Both the position numbers and the translations under genes were made by a program. This document shows, piece after piece, positions 31,900 to 38,553 of a stretch of DNA of 44,348 nucleotides (position 1 is the stretch's first letter; every line of letters begins with the position of its first letter). The notes under the pieces were generated by a model. That model did not search any database, was not told where the DNA came from, and was given only the letters and a program-made list of their open reading frames with translations. The stretch is from Planctomycetota bacterium (GTDB lineage: Bacteria > Planctomycetota > JACQVX01), in the NCBI GenBank assembly GCA_016209495.1, contig JACQVX010000053.1, positions 1 through 44,348 of the forward strand, given 5' to 3'.

Positions 31900-32307
31900 A
31901 TGGCGGCCACGCGGACCTACCGCATCGACGAGCGCTGCACCGTCACGGTCACGAGCCCCGCGGGCGCGGCGAAGGACTGCAAGGTCGTGGGCATCGCCGG
32001 GAACCTGGACGCCTCCACCTACGACGCCTTCCAGGCCGTGGTGGAGCGGCTCCTGGACGGTGGGACCGTACGGCTGGTGGTGGACTGCCCGGAGCTTCAA
32101 TACCTGAGCTCCAGCGGCTGCGGCGTCCTCGTGGGGCTCTACAAGCGCCTCGAGGAGTCCGGCGGGCGTCTGGCCCTCGCCCGCGTACCGCAGGGGATCC
32201 GGAACATCCTGGACGTCCTCCAGCTCTCGGACTACGTGCGGGTCCTTCCGACCCTCGAGGACGCCCTGGAGGCGGTCCGGGCCGGACCGGAGGACGTGGC
32301 GACGTGA
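31900..32307 (+). CDS. STAS-domain protein (anti-sigma-factor antagonist type)
   Basis: A 135-residue single STAS domain: CKVVGIAGNLDASTYDAFQA, then VRLVVDCPELQYLSSSGCGV with a Ser-Ser-Gly at the phosphorylation site (Ser71 the likely acceptor), and GIRNILDVLQLSDYVRVLPT. In SpoIIAA/RsbV-type switches such a protein binds an anti-sigma kinase when unphosphorylated. No anti-sigma kinase, PP2C phosphatase or sigma gene is adjacent, so the partner must be elsewhere. Its last codon overlaps the GTG of the second STAS gene (GTGA). Confidence 0.9.
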   Translation: MAATRTYRIDERCTVTVTSPAGAAKDCKVVGIAGNLDASTYDAFQAVVERLLDGGTVRLVVDCPELQYLSSSGCGVLVGLYKRLEESGGRLALARVPQGIRNILDVLQLSDYVRVLPTLEDALEAVRAGPEDVAT

Positions 32308-32744
32308 GGGCGGCCGGAGGCGTCGGAGGGTCGGGCCATTTGCCGCTGCGCTTCGGCGAGCGTTGCGAGGTCGTGGTGGAGCGGCGACCCGAGGCCACCG
32401 TGGTCCGCGTGCGCGGGAACCTGGACTCGGACTCCTACCGAGGGGTGGAGGGGGTCCTGGTGGGGCTGCTCTGGGGGGCGGCGCCTCGCGGCGGCGCACC
32501 GACAGGAGCCGACGTCGGCGAGAGCCCCTTGCTCGTGGTGGACTGCGCGGACCTGGATCGGCTCACCAGCGCCGGCATCGGGGTCCTCGTGGCGGCCCGC
32601 AAGCGCTGCGGCGACGAGGGGGGCGAGCTGCGCCTGGCGGCCGTGAGCGACCCCATCCGACGGACACTGGAGACCCTGCAGTTCGCCGAGTACCTGCCCA
32701 GCTTCGAGACCGTCGAACAGGCCCTCTCACCCACGAAGGAATGA
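32304..32744 (+). CDS. Second STAS-domain protein
   Basis: A 146-residue STAS protein: VVRVRGNLDSDSYRGVEGVL, LLVVDCADLDRLTSAGIGVL and DPIRRTLETLQFAEYLPSFE. The acceptor site reads Thr-Ser-Ala-Gly, compared with Ser-Ser-Ser-Gly in the upstream copy. A 20-residue glycine/alanine-rich insertion (GAAPRGGAPTGADVGESP) separates the first helix from strand three. The two may form a heteromeric switch or respond to different kinases. GTG 32304 overlaps the previous stop. It converges with the polyprenyl synthase gene ten bases later. Confidence 0.86.
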   Translation: MRAAGGVGGSGHLPLRFGERCEVVVERRPEATVVRVRGNLDSDSYRGVEGVLVGLLWGAAPRGGAPTGADVGESPLLVVDCADLDRLTSAGIGVLVAARKRCGDEGGELRLAAVSDPIRRTLETLQFAEYLPSFETVEQALSPTKE

Positions 32745-32754
32745 CGGCGGCGAC

Positions 32755-33639
32755 TCAGCTCGCCCTGTCCGCCGCGTAGTCCGCCATGGCCTCCAGGGCT
32801 CGACGGCCCTCGGGCGGGAACGGGCCCAGGGCCCGCTTGGCCTCCCTCACGAGGTCCCTCAGGCGCTCCCGCGCCCCGTCCAGGCCCAGGAGCGCCGGGT
32901 AGGTGAGCTTCCCCCGGCGCTCGTCCGAACCCACCGCCTTCCCCATGCGCCTCGGGTCCCCCACCACGTTCAGGATGTCGTCGGCCACCTGGAAGGCGAG
33001 CCCCAGGGCCGTGCCGAAGGCCGAGAGGGCGCGCGCCTTATCGAGGTCCGAGTCCGCGAGGACCGCCGGGATCGAGGCCGAGGCGGCGATGAGGGCGCCG
33101 GTCTTCCGGGCGTGGAGCCCCGCCAGGTCCAGCTCCCTGGCCGGAGGCGGCTCGCAGGTGTCGATGTACTGCCCCCCCACCATCCCGGGGTTGCCCGCCG
33201 CCCGGGCGAGGAGGTGGATGGCCGCCAGGAGGCACTCGGCCCGGAATCGCGCGGCGAACTCCGGGGCGGCCAGGAGCTCGAAGGCCCAGGTGAGGAGGCC
33301 GTCCCCCGCCAGGATGGCCGCCGCCTCGCCAAACTTCACGTGGCAGGTGGGCACCCCCCGCCGCAGGTCGTCGTCGTCCATGGCCGGCAGGTCGTCGTGG
33401 ATGAGGGAGTAGGTGTGTACGCACTCCAGGGCCACGTAGAGGTCGCCGTAGCGCGGCGGCGGCTCCCCCAGGGCCTCCGCGGCGCACCAGGCCAGGAGGG
33501 GACGGAAGCGCTTCCCGCCGGCCATGAGGGAGTAGCGCGCCGCCTCCGCGAGGCCCGCCGGCCAGCCAGTAGCGGCATCGAGACGTGAGCGGAGGAGGGA
33601 CTCCACCCCCTGGCGCCGCTCCTCGAACAGGGATTCCAA
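32755..33639 (-). CDS. ispA: Polyprenyl diphosphate synthase (farnesyl/geranylgeranyl type)
   Basis: A 294-residue prenyltransferase condensing isopentenyl diphosphate with allylic diphosphates. GGKRFRP binds IPP. The first Asp-rich motif is DDLPAMDDDDLRRG, with four residues inside as in bacterial FPP/GGPP synthases. KTGALIAASA and the second motif FQVADDILNVVGD (DDILN instead of the common DDILD) follow, then GKLTYPALLG. The product chain length cannot be fixed from sequence. The start is TTG 33639, with TAGGA nine bases upstream formed by the stop of the preceding gene. It probably closes the minus-strand cluster that begins with the ferredoxin. Confidence 0.92.
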   Translation of the reverse strand: MESLFEERRQGVESLLRSRLDAATGWPAGLAEAARYSLMAGGKRFRPLLAWCAAEALGEPPPRYGDLYVALECVHTYSLIHDDLPAMDDDDLRRGVPTCHVKFGEAAAILAGDGLLTWAFELLAAPEFAARFRAECLLAAIHLLARAAGNPGMVGGQYIDTCEPPPARELDLAGLHARKTGALIAASASIPAVLADSDLDKARALSAFGTALGLAFQVADDILNVVGDPRRMGKAVGSDERRGKLTYPALLGLDGARERLRDLVREAKRALGPFPPEGRRALEAMADYAADRAS

Positions 33640-33650
33640 CCCCGGGAGTC

Positions 33651-34436
33651 CTAACGGCCCCCGGCGGGCGCCTCGGGGCCAGGCGCCGGGCGGACCAGCG
33701 ACTTGGCGCAGCGGAAGCCCAATGTGGGACGCCGCTCCCCCGGGGCCGCCCGGCCGCGCTTCGATGCGCGCGGGGCGCTCTCCCGGTAGTCGAAGGAGCC
33801 GCCCCGGATCACCATCTCGCCGGAGTCGTCGTAGGGCGAGGCGGTCCACTCCCAGACGTTGCCCGCCATGTCCTGAAGGCCGTAGGGGCTCGCCCCCTTC
33901 GGGTAGCTCCCCACCTCGGCAGTGGTCCCCTGCCGGGCCGAGGCGTAGGCATTGCACAGCCCCTCGCCCATCCGGGCACCCCAGGGGAACGGCCTGCCGT
34001 CGGCGACCCGGGCCGCCTTCTCACATTGCTGTTCCGTGGGGAGGGCCTTCCCCACCCACCGGGCGTAGGCCTGGGCCTCGTCGTAGCTCACCTGGGTCAC
34101 GGGGTGCCGCTCCTGGCCCCGGGGCGGCCAGGCGCCGCGCCAGTGGACGGGGGGGGCGGTCTTCGTCGCCTCGCAGAAGGCCGCGTATTCCTCGCTGGTG
34201 ACCTCGTGGACGTCGATGAAGTAGGTCGCGAGCTCGATGCCGCGGGCCGGGGACTCGTCCGGGTCCCCGTCGTCGGAGCCGAAGGTGAAGGCCCCCTCCG
34301 GCACCTCCACCATGCCGCGGATCCGCGCGCCCTTGCGCGGCTCGGCCGGTTCGGGCTTGCCGCGACAGGCCGCCAGGCCCATGCAGGCCGCGAGGGCCAG
34401 TGCACCGAGGAGCGCGCTTCGGGGGGGCGGGAGCAC
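33651..34436 (-). CDS. SUMF1/FGE-fold lipoprotein lacking the catalytic cysteine pair
   Basis: A 261-residue lipoprotein (signal peptide ending in lipobox LAAC) with a formylglycine-generating-enzyme fold: VEVPEGAFTFGSDDGDPDES, YFIDVHEVTSEEYAAFCEA, HPVTQVSYDEAQAYARW, LPTEQQCEKAAR, YGLQDMAGNVWEWTASPYDD and GFRCAKSLV. Catalytic FGEs have a Cys pair in the segment before GFRCA; here it reads YRESAPRASKRGRAAP with no Cys. It is therefore probably a binding or structural SUMF1-like domain, not a sulfatase activator. GTG 34436 is the only reasonable start. No sulfatase gene is present in the window. Confidence 0.86.
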   Translation of the reverse strand: MLPPPRSALLGALALAACMGLAACRGKPEPAEPRKGARIRGMVEVPEGAFTFGSDDGDPDESPARGIELATYFIDVHEVTSEEYAAFCEATKTAPPVHWRGAWPPRGQERHPVTQVSYDEAQAYARWVGKALPTEQQCEKAARVADGRPFPWGARMGEGLCNAYASARQGTTAEVGSYPKGASPYGLQDMAGNVWEWTASPYDDSGEMVIRGGSFDYRESAPRASKRGRAAPGERRPTLGFRCAKSLVRPAPGPEAPAGGR

Positions 34437-34454
34437 GGTCAGGGGGGAGGGCGC

Positions 34455-35129
34455 CTAGTCCTGCCGCGGGGCGGCGGAGGCCGCCGCCATGGCCACCAGG
34501 GCGAGCTGGGCCACGCCGAAGACGAGCCCCAGGAGGCCGCCCCCGTCGAAGGGGTATCCCCCCACCAGGCTGTAGACCGTGGCCGCCCCGCCGGTCACGA
34601 GGAGCACGGTCGCCGCGAGGCGCATGGGCGCGCTCGCGGGCCCGACCACGGCCCAGAGGGCCAGGAGGGACTCGGCGGCACCCAGGACCATGAGGATGAG
34701 GACGAGGGGGTCCACCGGGGAGGGGATCGCCCCCTGGGGGCTGGCCACCCTCATGTGGAGGAGCGGCATGACCAGGTTCCAGTAGGCCGCGGCGGCGAGC
34801 CCCACCCCCACGGTCCGCGCGCCCACGCGGCGGTGTCTCCGCGCCGCGTCCCTGTGTATGGCCAGCCCCGGGTGGCGCCGGCGCATGTGCTCCGCGACGG
34901 CGCGTCGCTGCTCCGTCACCACCTCCTGGACCCGAGCCGCCTCGAGGAGCCCCAGCTCCACCATCACCTCGCCCAGCACCTTCGCCTTGGCCCCCGTCGA
35001 GCGGACCTCGCGCTGCCGCTCCAGGGCGCGCGACACCGCCGCCGCGTCCGCGAGCCCCAGCCGGATGGCCACGTCGCCGAAGCGCAGGCCCTCGGGGGCC
35101 GCCTCGAAGGTCCCGGCGGCCTCCGTCAC
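34455..35129 (-). CDS. MshEN-like domain protein with four transmembrane segments
   Basis: A 224-residue protein. The N-terminal ~70 residues (RFGDVAIRLGLADAAAVSRA, KVLGEVMVELGLLEAARVQE) show the two 'LG-hhhh-G' repeats of MshEN/GspE-N domains, which in some ATPases bind c-di-GMP. A basic linker (RRRHPGLAIHRDAARRHRR) leads to about four hydrophobic helices (VGLAAAAYWNLVMPLLHM; VLILMVLGAAESLLALW; LAATVLLVTGGAATVYSL; LVFGVAQLALVAMAAASA). No catalytic motif. GTG 35129 overlaps the phosphoesterase stop (GTGA). A nucleotide-responsive membrane role is an inference; the same domain type occurs in the GspE protein at 28381-30393. Confidence 0.68.
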   Translation of the reverse strand: MTEAAGTFEAAPEGLRFGDVAIRLGLADAAAVSRALERQREVRSTGAKAKVLGEVMVELGLLEAARVQEVVTEQRRAVAEHMRRRHPGLAIHRDAARRHRRVGARTVGVGLAAAAYWNLVMPLLHMRVASPQGAIPSPVDPLVLILMVLGAAESLLALWAVVGPASAPMRLAATVLLVTGGAATVYSLVGGYPFDGGGLLGLVFGVAQLALVAMAAASAAPRQD

Positions 35130-35851
35130 CTCCCGACCTTCAGGCGTTCGCCCAGGACCTCGGGCAGCCCCGCGTCGATGATCTTCCGGCAAGCCCCCTC
35201 GATGTCGTAGTCCACGCGGCGCACCTCCACCACCCGGCTCTCCGCGTCGTAGATCCCGTAGGAGGCCCTCGGGTTGTTGTCCCGGGGCTGCCCCACGCTG
35301 CCGACGTTGACGATGGCCTTGCCCTGTTCCGGGAGGCGGACGATGGGGTCCAGGGAGTATGTGATCTGGTCCTCCTGGAAGAAGGTGATGGGGATGTGGG
35401 AGTGGCCGACGAAGCAGACCCGCCCCTCCAGGGCCTCGAAGGACAGGTAGGCGTCATACGAGGTCTGGATGTAGTCGAAGGCCTCGGGGACGTAGAGGGT
35501 GCTGTGGGCGAGGACGATGTCCTCCTGGGGCTTCTCGACCAGCGGGAGGCCCTGGATCCACTCCTTGTCTTCGTCCGTGAGGGCCTCGCGGGTCCAGTAG
35601 GTGGCCTCCTTGGCGTAGCGGTTGAAGTACTCGATGCTGGTCTTCTCGATGGCGGCCCAGTCGTGGTTGCCGGCGATGGTCATGGAGGATAGTTCCCGGA
35701 CCATCTCGATGCACTCCCGGGGCTCGGCGCCGTAGCCCACCACGTCGCCCAGGCACACCACCCGGTCCACCTGCTGGGCGCGGAAGTCGTCCACCACCGC
35801 GCGCAGGGCCTCGGTGTTGGAATGGATATCCGAGATGATGGCGTAGCGCAT
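35126..35851 (-). CDS. Calcineurin-like metallophosphoesterase (YfcE-like), second copy
   Basis: A 241-residue phosphoesterase with SDIHSNTEAL, VCLGDVVGYGAEP, IAGNHDWAAI, LAHSTLY, FVGHSHIPI and VNVGSVGQPRDNNPRASYG. It is clearly paralogous to 2634-3395, sharing the SDIHSN, LGDVVGYG and GSVGQPRD blocks and the C-terminal RRVDYDIEGA. The fourth motif has GHSH in place of GHTH. Substrate unknown. It lies 42 bases downstream of selD on the same strand and overlaps the MshEN-like gene by four bases. Confidence 0.88.
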   Translation of the reverse strand: MRYAIISDIHSNTEALRAVVDDFRAQQVDRVVCLGDVVGYGAEPRECIEMVRELSSMTIAGNHDWAAIEKTSIEYFNRYAKEATYWTREALTDEDKEWIQGLPLVEKPQEDIVLAHSTLYVPEAFDYIQTSYDAYLSFEALEGRVCFVGHSHIPITFFQEDQITYSLDPIVRLPEQGKAIVNVGSVGQPRDNNPRASYGIYDAESRVVEVRRVDYDIEGACRKIIDAGLPEVLGERLKVGR

Positions 35852-35893
35852 CCGAAGACCTCGCCCGCGCGCATCCTAAACCCTGGAAGGCGT

Positions 35894-36925
35894 CTATTCC
35901 AGGACGACCGCGGGGCCGCCCGCCGCCACCTCCCCGATGACCGCGGCCGCCGCGGCGCCCGCCGAGCGGAGCCGCGAGCAGAGCCCGTCGGCGGCCCCGG
36001 CCGGCACGGCCAGCAGCAACCCGCCGGAGGTCTGCGGGTCATAGGCCAGCCCCTCCAGGTCCCGGGCGCCGGCCTCCACCCGAACCCGGTCCTTGACATA
36101 GGCGCGGTTCTCGTCGGTGACCCCCGTGCGCACCCCCTGGCGAATGAGGTCCAGGGCCACCGGGTAGCTCGGGACCTCCCGCATGCGGAGGCGGAACGTG
36201 ACGCGGCCCGCCACGGCCATCTCCTGGGCGTGGCCCGCCAGGCCGAAGCCGGTGATGTCGGTGGCGGCGTGGACCTCGAAACCGCGGGCCGTCTCGCAGG
36301 CGGTCCGGTTGAGCCGGGCCATGTTCTCCAGGGCGCTCCGGAAGGTGGCGTCGTCGATGACACCCTTCTTGGAGGCGGTGATCATGACGCCGGTCCCCAG
36401 GGGCTTCGTGAGGATCAGGCGATCGCCCGGGCGAGCCCCTCCCTTGCGCCAGATCCGGTCCCGGTCGATGGTCCCCGTGACGGAGCACCCGAACTTCAGC
36501 TCCGTGTCCCTCACCGTGTGGCCGCCCACCAGGACGCCGCCCGCCTCCTCCACCTTGTCCTTCCCGCCGCGGAGGATCGCGGCGAAGTGGTCCGTGGGGA
36601 TGCCCTCGGCCGGGAAGCAGCAGATGTTCATGGCCGAGAGGACCGTCCCACCCATGGCGTAGACGTCCGAGAGGGAGTTGGCCGCGGCCACCTGCCCGTA
36701 GGTGTAGGGGTCCTCGCAGATGGGGGTGATGAAGTCCAGGGTCTGGACCAGGGCGAGCCCCTCGCCCGCCAGGACCACCCCCGCATCGTCGTCGAGGCCC
36801 ACCAAAACGCGCTCGTCACGCGGCTCCAGCGCCGACACCAGGCTGCGCAAGCCCACCGGGCTCAGCTTGGCCGCTCAGCCCCCGCTCCTGGCAAACTGGC
36901 GGATATCGCAGGACGTGGCGTTCAT
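35894..36925 (-). CDS. selD: Selenide, water dikinase, itself a selenoprotein (in-frame UGA)
   Basis: A 343-residue SelD making selenophosphate from selenide and ATP for selenocysteine and selenouridine synthesis. Downstream motifs are unmistakable: LVQTLDFITPICEDPYTYGQ, AAANSLSDVYAMGG, GGHTVRDTELKFG, TDITGFGLAGHAQEM and DPQTSGGLLLAVP. An uninterrupted frame would begin only at GTG 36856, losing the catalytic N-terminus. Reading upstream, ATG 36925 (with GAGGGGGG before it) gives ...FARSGG-U-AAKLSP. The TGA at 36877-36875 occupies the catalytic Cys/Sec position (residue 17), so the UGA is read as selenocysteine. The gene follows the ferredoxin by 21 bases. Confidence 0.93.
36848..36864 (-). 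promoter_or_regulatory. Candidate bacterial SECIS stem-loop of selD
   Basis: Ten bases after the in-frame UGA, TGAGCCC (36864-36858) pairs with GGGCTTG (36854-36848), five Watson-Crick pairs plus two G-U pairs, around a GGT loop. Bacterial SECIS elements lie immediately downstream of the UGA inside the coding region and carry GG/GU in the apical loop. Not folded computationally. Confidence 0.5.
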
Positions 36926-36946
36926 TCGCCCCCCCTCACCCTTCCT

Positions 36947-37177
36947 TCAACCATCCACATGGATAGCCCCGACGGGGCACTCGTCCATGGCCTTGCGGCA
37001 GAGGGCCTCCTCGGCGGGGCTCACCGGCTGCCGGGCGATGTAGCTGTAGCCGTTCTCGTGGCTGCGGCGGAAGTTGTCCGGGGCGGTCTGCCGGCTCAGG
37101 TCGCAGTCGATGCACCTCGAGTCCACGTACCAGGGCCCGGGAACGTTCTCCGGGGGCCTCTCGCTGGGATCGCCCAT
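36947..37177 (-). CDS. Small ferredoxin-like protein with a Cys-to-Ser change
   Basis: A 76-residue protein of the short ferredoxin family whose usual pattern is CIxCDLCR-x-AP. Here it reads WYVDSRCIDCDLSRQTAPDN: Cys22 and Cys25 are present but position 28 is Ser (AGC, one base from TGC). Further Cys are at 60 (EEALCRKAM) and 67 (DECPVGAI). Four Cys remain, so a [4Fe-4S] or [3Fe-4S] cluster is still possible with altered ligation. The ATG at 37177 has GGAGGG and GAGG upstream. It is directly upstream of selD on the same strand and could supply electrons for selenide formation, an inference. Confidence 0.82.
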   Translation of the reverse strand: MGDPSERPPENVPGPWYVDSRCIDCDLSRQTAPDNFRRSHENGYSYIARQPVSPAEEALCRKAMDECPVGAIHVDG

Positions 37178-37215
37178 GGCCTCGCACGCCCTCCATCGGC
37201 CCTTCAGGGGCTGAC

Positions 37216-37248
37216 AGTATAGCAACATCCATCCGATGCCGGTATAGT
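37216..37248. promoter_or_regulatory. Divergent -10-like elements between ferredoxin and porin genes
   Basis: TATAGT at 37243-37248 (plus) and TATACT at 37221-37216 (minus) lie 21 bases apart in an otherwise GC-rich 102-base divergent gap. Neither has a good -35 match. Placement fits the porin-like gene (TTG 37280) and the ferredoxin gene (ATG 37177). Confidence 0.3.
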
Positions 37249-37279
37249 GCCGCGCCTCCAGGGTCCGAGGAGTCCCACC

Positions 37280-38494
37280 TTGACTCGCCCGCTCGTCGTC
37301 GTCGCCGTCTTCGCCTGCCTGACCCCCGTCGTGGCAGAGGAGCCCGAGACCGGGCCGGCCGGCGGCGCCGGGGGCGCCGCCCAGCCCGCCGAGGCCGCCC
37401 CCGAGCGTCCCGACCGGACCGCCGAGGTGGAGGTCGTCTCCGACACGCCCGCGTGGCGGCGCAGCGGGGAACTGTTCCGCTCCATGGAGCTCGCGGGGAC
37501 GGCGGACCTCCGGGCCTTCGTGTCCAACGAGACGGCGCCCGTGACCCCCATCGACGGCCCCTCCGAGCTGGCCGGACCCCTCACCTCCACCCGGTCCACC
37601 TTCGAGCTGGCCCGCCTCGAGGGGCGGCTGCGCGGGAGGCTGTCCGAGGCCGCCCGGGTGCACGCCGACGTGTGGGTGGGGGACACGGACCGCACGGGCA
37701 ACGGGCAGAACGCCGTCCTGGAGGAGGGCCACATCGAGGCCCGGGCCGCCTCCCTCTGGGACGCCCTCCCGGAGGGGATGCGCCTCCGGGCGGGAAAGTG
37801 GGCGGCCCCCATGGGCTACGAGAGCCCGGACCCGCTGGACAACTGGTTCGCCACCCAGTCGTCCGTCTCCTTCTACACCACCCCCACCTACTTCACGGGC
37901 GCCATGCTCCGGCAGGTTCTGTCGAGCTGGGCCGACCTGGACGCCTACCTGGTGAACGGCTGGGACGCCAACCACGACGCCAACGCGGGCAAGACCCTGG
38001 GGGCGCGCCTGGGCGTGGACACGGGCAGGCAGGCGACGCTGAACGGCCACCTGCTCTACGGCGACGAGCGAGCGGGCAAGAGCGCCCTGGGCCGGCGGCC
38101 CGGCGAGCGGCTCCTCCTCTCCGCGGACCTCACGGCGAGGCCCGGCGATCGGGCGACCCTGGGGGCCGAGCACACCTACGTCCTCGAGGAGGACGGGGCC
38201 AACGTGGGCGGCGGGGACGCCACCTGGACCGGCACCCAGGTCCTGGGCCGCTGGGACCTCACGCCGCGGCACTACCTGGCGGCCCGCGGGGGGCTGCTCC
38301 AGGACCATGACGCCGTGCCCACGGGCCTGAACCACCGCCTGCGGGAGCTGACCCTCGGGGTGGGGTGGCTGGCGGCGGCGGGGGTGGAATGCCGCCTGGA
38401 GGCCCGGAGCGACACCACCAACCGGAACTTCTTCGACGCTCGCCGCGCCGACGACCGCCTGCAGGCGGCGGCGGAGCTGCTCGTCACCTTCTAG
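37280..38494 (+). CDS. Porin-like outer-membrane beta-barrel protein
   Basis: A 404-residue protein with a signal peptide (MTRPLVVVAVFACLTPVVA) and a Gly/Ala/Pro-rich spacer. Alternating-hydrophobicity strands typical of OmpL/BBP-type porins follow, for example ARLEGRLRGRLSEAARVHAD, LRAGKWAAPMGYES, ATLNGHLLYGDERAG and ECRLEARSDTTNRNFFDARR. The final residues LLVTF end in Phe, the usual BAM-recognition terminus. The segment KWAAPMGYESPDPLDNWF resembles the conserved entrance motif of putative OmpL-like porins. TTG 37280 has GAGGAG seven bases upstream and restores the signal peptide. Function: passive uptake, substrate unknown. Confidence 0.82.
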   Translation: MTRPLVVVAVFACLTPVVAEEPETGPAGGAGGAAQPAEAAPERPDRTAEVEVVSDTPAWRRSGELFRSMELAGTADLRAFVSNETAPVTPIDGPSELAGPLTSTRSTFELARLEGRLRGRLSEAARVHADVWVGDTDRTGNGQNAVLEEGHIEARAASLWDALPEGMRLRAGKWAAPMGYESPDPLDNWFATQSSVSFYTTPTYFTGAMLRQVLSSWADLDAYLVNGWDANHDANAGKTLGARLGVDTGRQATLNGHLLYGDERAGKSALGRRPGERLLLSADLTARPGDRATLGAEHTYVLEEDGANVGGGDATWTGTQVLGRWDLTPRHYLAARGGLLQDHDAVPTGLNHRLRELTLGVGWLAAAGVECRLEARSDTTNRNFFDARRADDRLQAAAELLVTF

Positions 38495-38553
38495 TCCCCA
38501 CGGGGAACCCGATGGCCCTCACCGGGGTGGATGGGGGGGGAGCGAACACCACG

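Noticed and set aside
33651-34436. Formylglycine-generating sulfatase-maturation enzyme
   Set aside because: The Cys pair required for catalysis is absent and no sulfatase gene is in the window.
35894-36856. selD starting at GTG 36856 as an ordinary 320-residue protein
   Set aside because: This would remove the catalytic Cys/Sec loop; extension through one TGA gives a good ATG, ribosome site and family N-terminus.
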